A stretch of DNA of 64,000 bases from Poecilobothrus nobilitatus. Taxonomy: Eukaryota; Arthropoda; Insecta; Diptera; Dolichopodidae. Below, piece by piece: positions 63,873-64,000 of the stretch (its first letter is position 1; each line of letters starts with the position of its first letter). The notes beneath the pieces were generated by a model. That model was not told the origin of the DNA. It searched no databases and was given only the letters and a program-made list of their open reading frames with translations. Position numbers and translations under genes: made by a program. The stretch spans positions 163,966,615-164,030,614 of the forward strand of contig OX352772.1 of NCBI GenBank assembly GCA_947095535.1, read 5' to 3'.

Positions 63873-64000
63873 ATCATAAAGAAATCATGTACCTACATAG
63901 AGAATTCACGTAGAAGAAAAAATCGTAGTCAATTTCATTAATTTGAAATCACCCCAAGATCGAATTTGGGATTAATTTGGTAAAAAGATGACCGTATTTT
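63873..64000. other. window edge, no feature seen
   Basis: A/T-rich sequence without recognisable element. Confidence 0.4.

Overview
The window is AT-rich insect-type nuclear DNA built almost entirely from nested transposable elements. Evidence for an insect host: a BEL/Pao retroelement with an envelope remnant, a P-element transposon with THAP domains, piggyBac, jockey/CR1 and I-clade LINEs, tRNA-derived SINEs, and one spliced exon that resembles a pickpocket-type DEG/ENaC channel. I saw no rRNA, CRISPR or bacterial operon structure. The species cannot be fixed from the sequence.

Left part (1-9700). A decayed Polinton/Maverick DNA polymerase B (580-4000) and its integrase (to 4810) lie on the + strand. 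They are followed by a broken piggyBac transposase on the - strand, SINEs and TTA/ATT microsatellites.

Middle part (about 9700-27960). An I-clade LINE on the + strand (gag-like ORF1, endonuclease, reverse transcriptase, RNase H, TAAA tail) appears to be split by three other LINEs: a PHD-type jockey/CR1-like element on the - strand (9958-16340), a second one on the - strand (16968-21250) and a CR1-like fragment on the + strand (23365-25074). The first of these carries a repeat-rich insert of its own.

Polinton structural block (about 28000-47224). On the - strand, in order of transcription, are the packaging ATPase, an unassigned ORF, the minor capsid (penton-like) protein, a short pVI/pX-like protein, the double jelly-roll major capsid protein, an adenain-like protease and small unassigned ORFs. 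All are damaged. The ATPase is split by an RTE-like LINE with a 13-bp target duplication. The minor capsid gene is split by a PHD-type LINE whose flanks meet codon to codon. The unassigned ORF is split by a MITE-like element. With the polymerase and integrase at the left end this accounts for nearly a full Polinton gene set, possibly one element stretched by later insertions.

Right part. At 47225-56995 a BEL/Pao element (- strand: gag, protease, RT, RNase H, integrase, F-like env remnant, LTR remnants) sits beside the start of the ATPase. A 2.88-kb P element with terminal inverted repeats and two THAP domains lies inside its gag. From 57000 to 64000 there are the channel-like exon, a CR1-like LINE with a long uninterrupted RT, a 117-bp tandem repeat, a LINE with an in-frame internal deletion, and an inverted repeat pair about 6.4 kb apart. 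Only the last LINE's RT and the P transposase keep long intact frames. Most of the rest is fossil.
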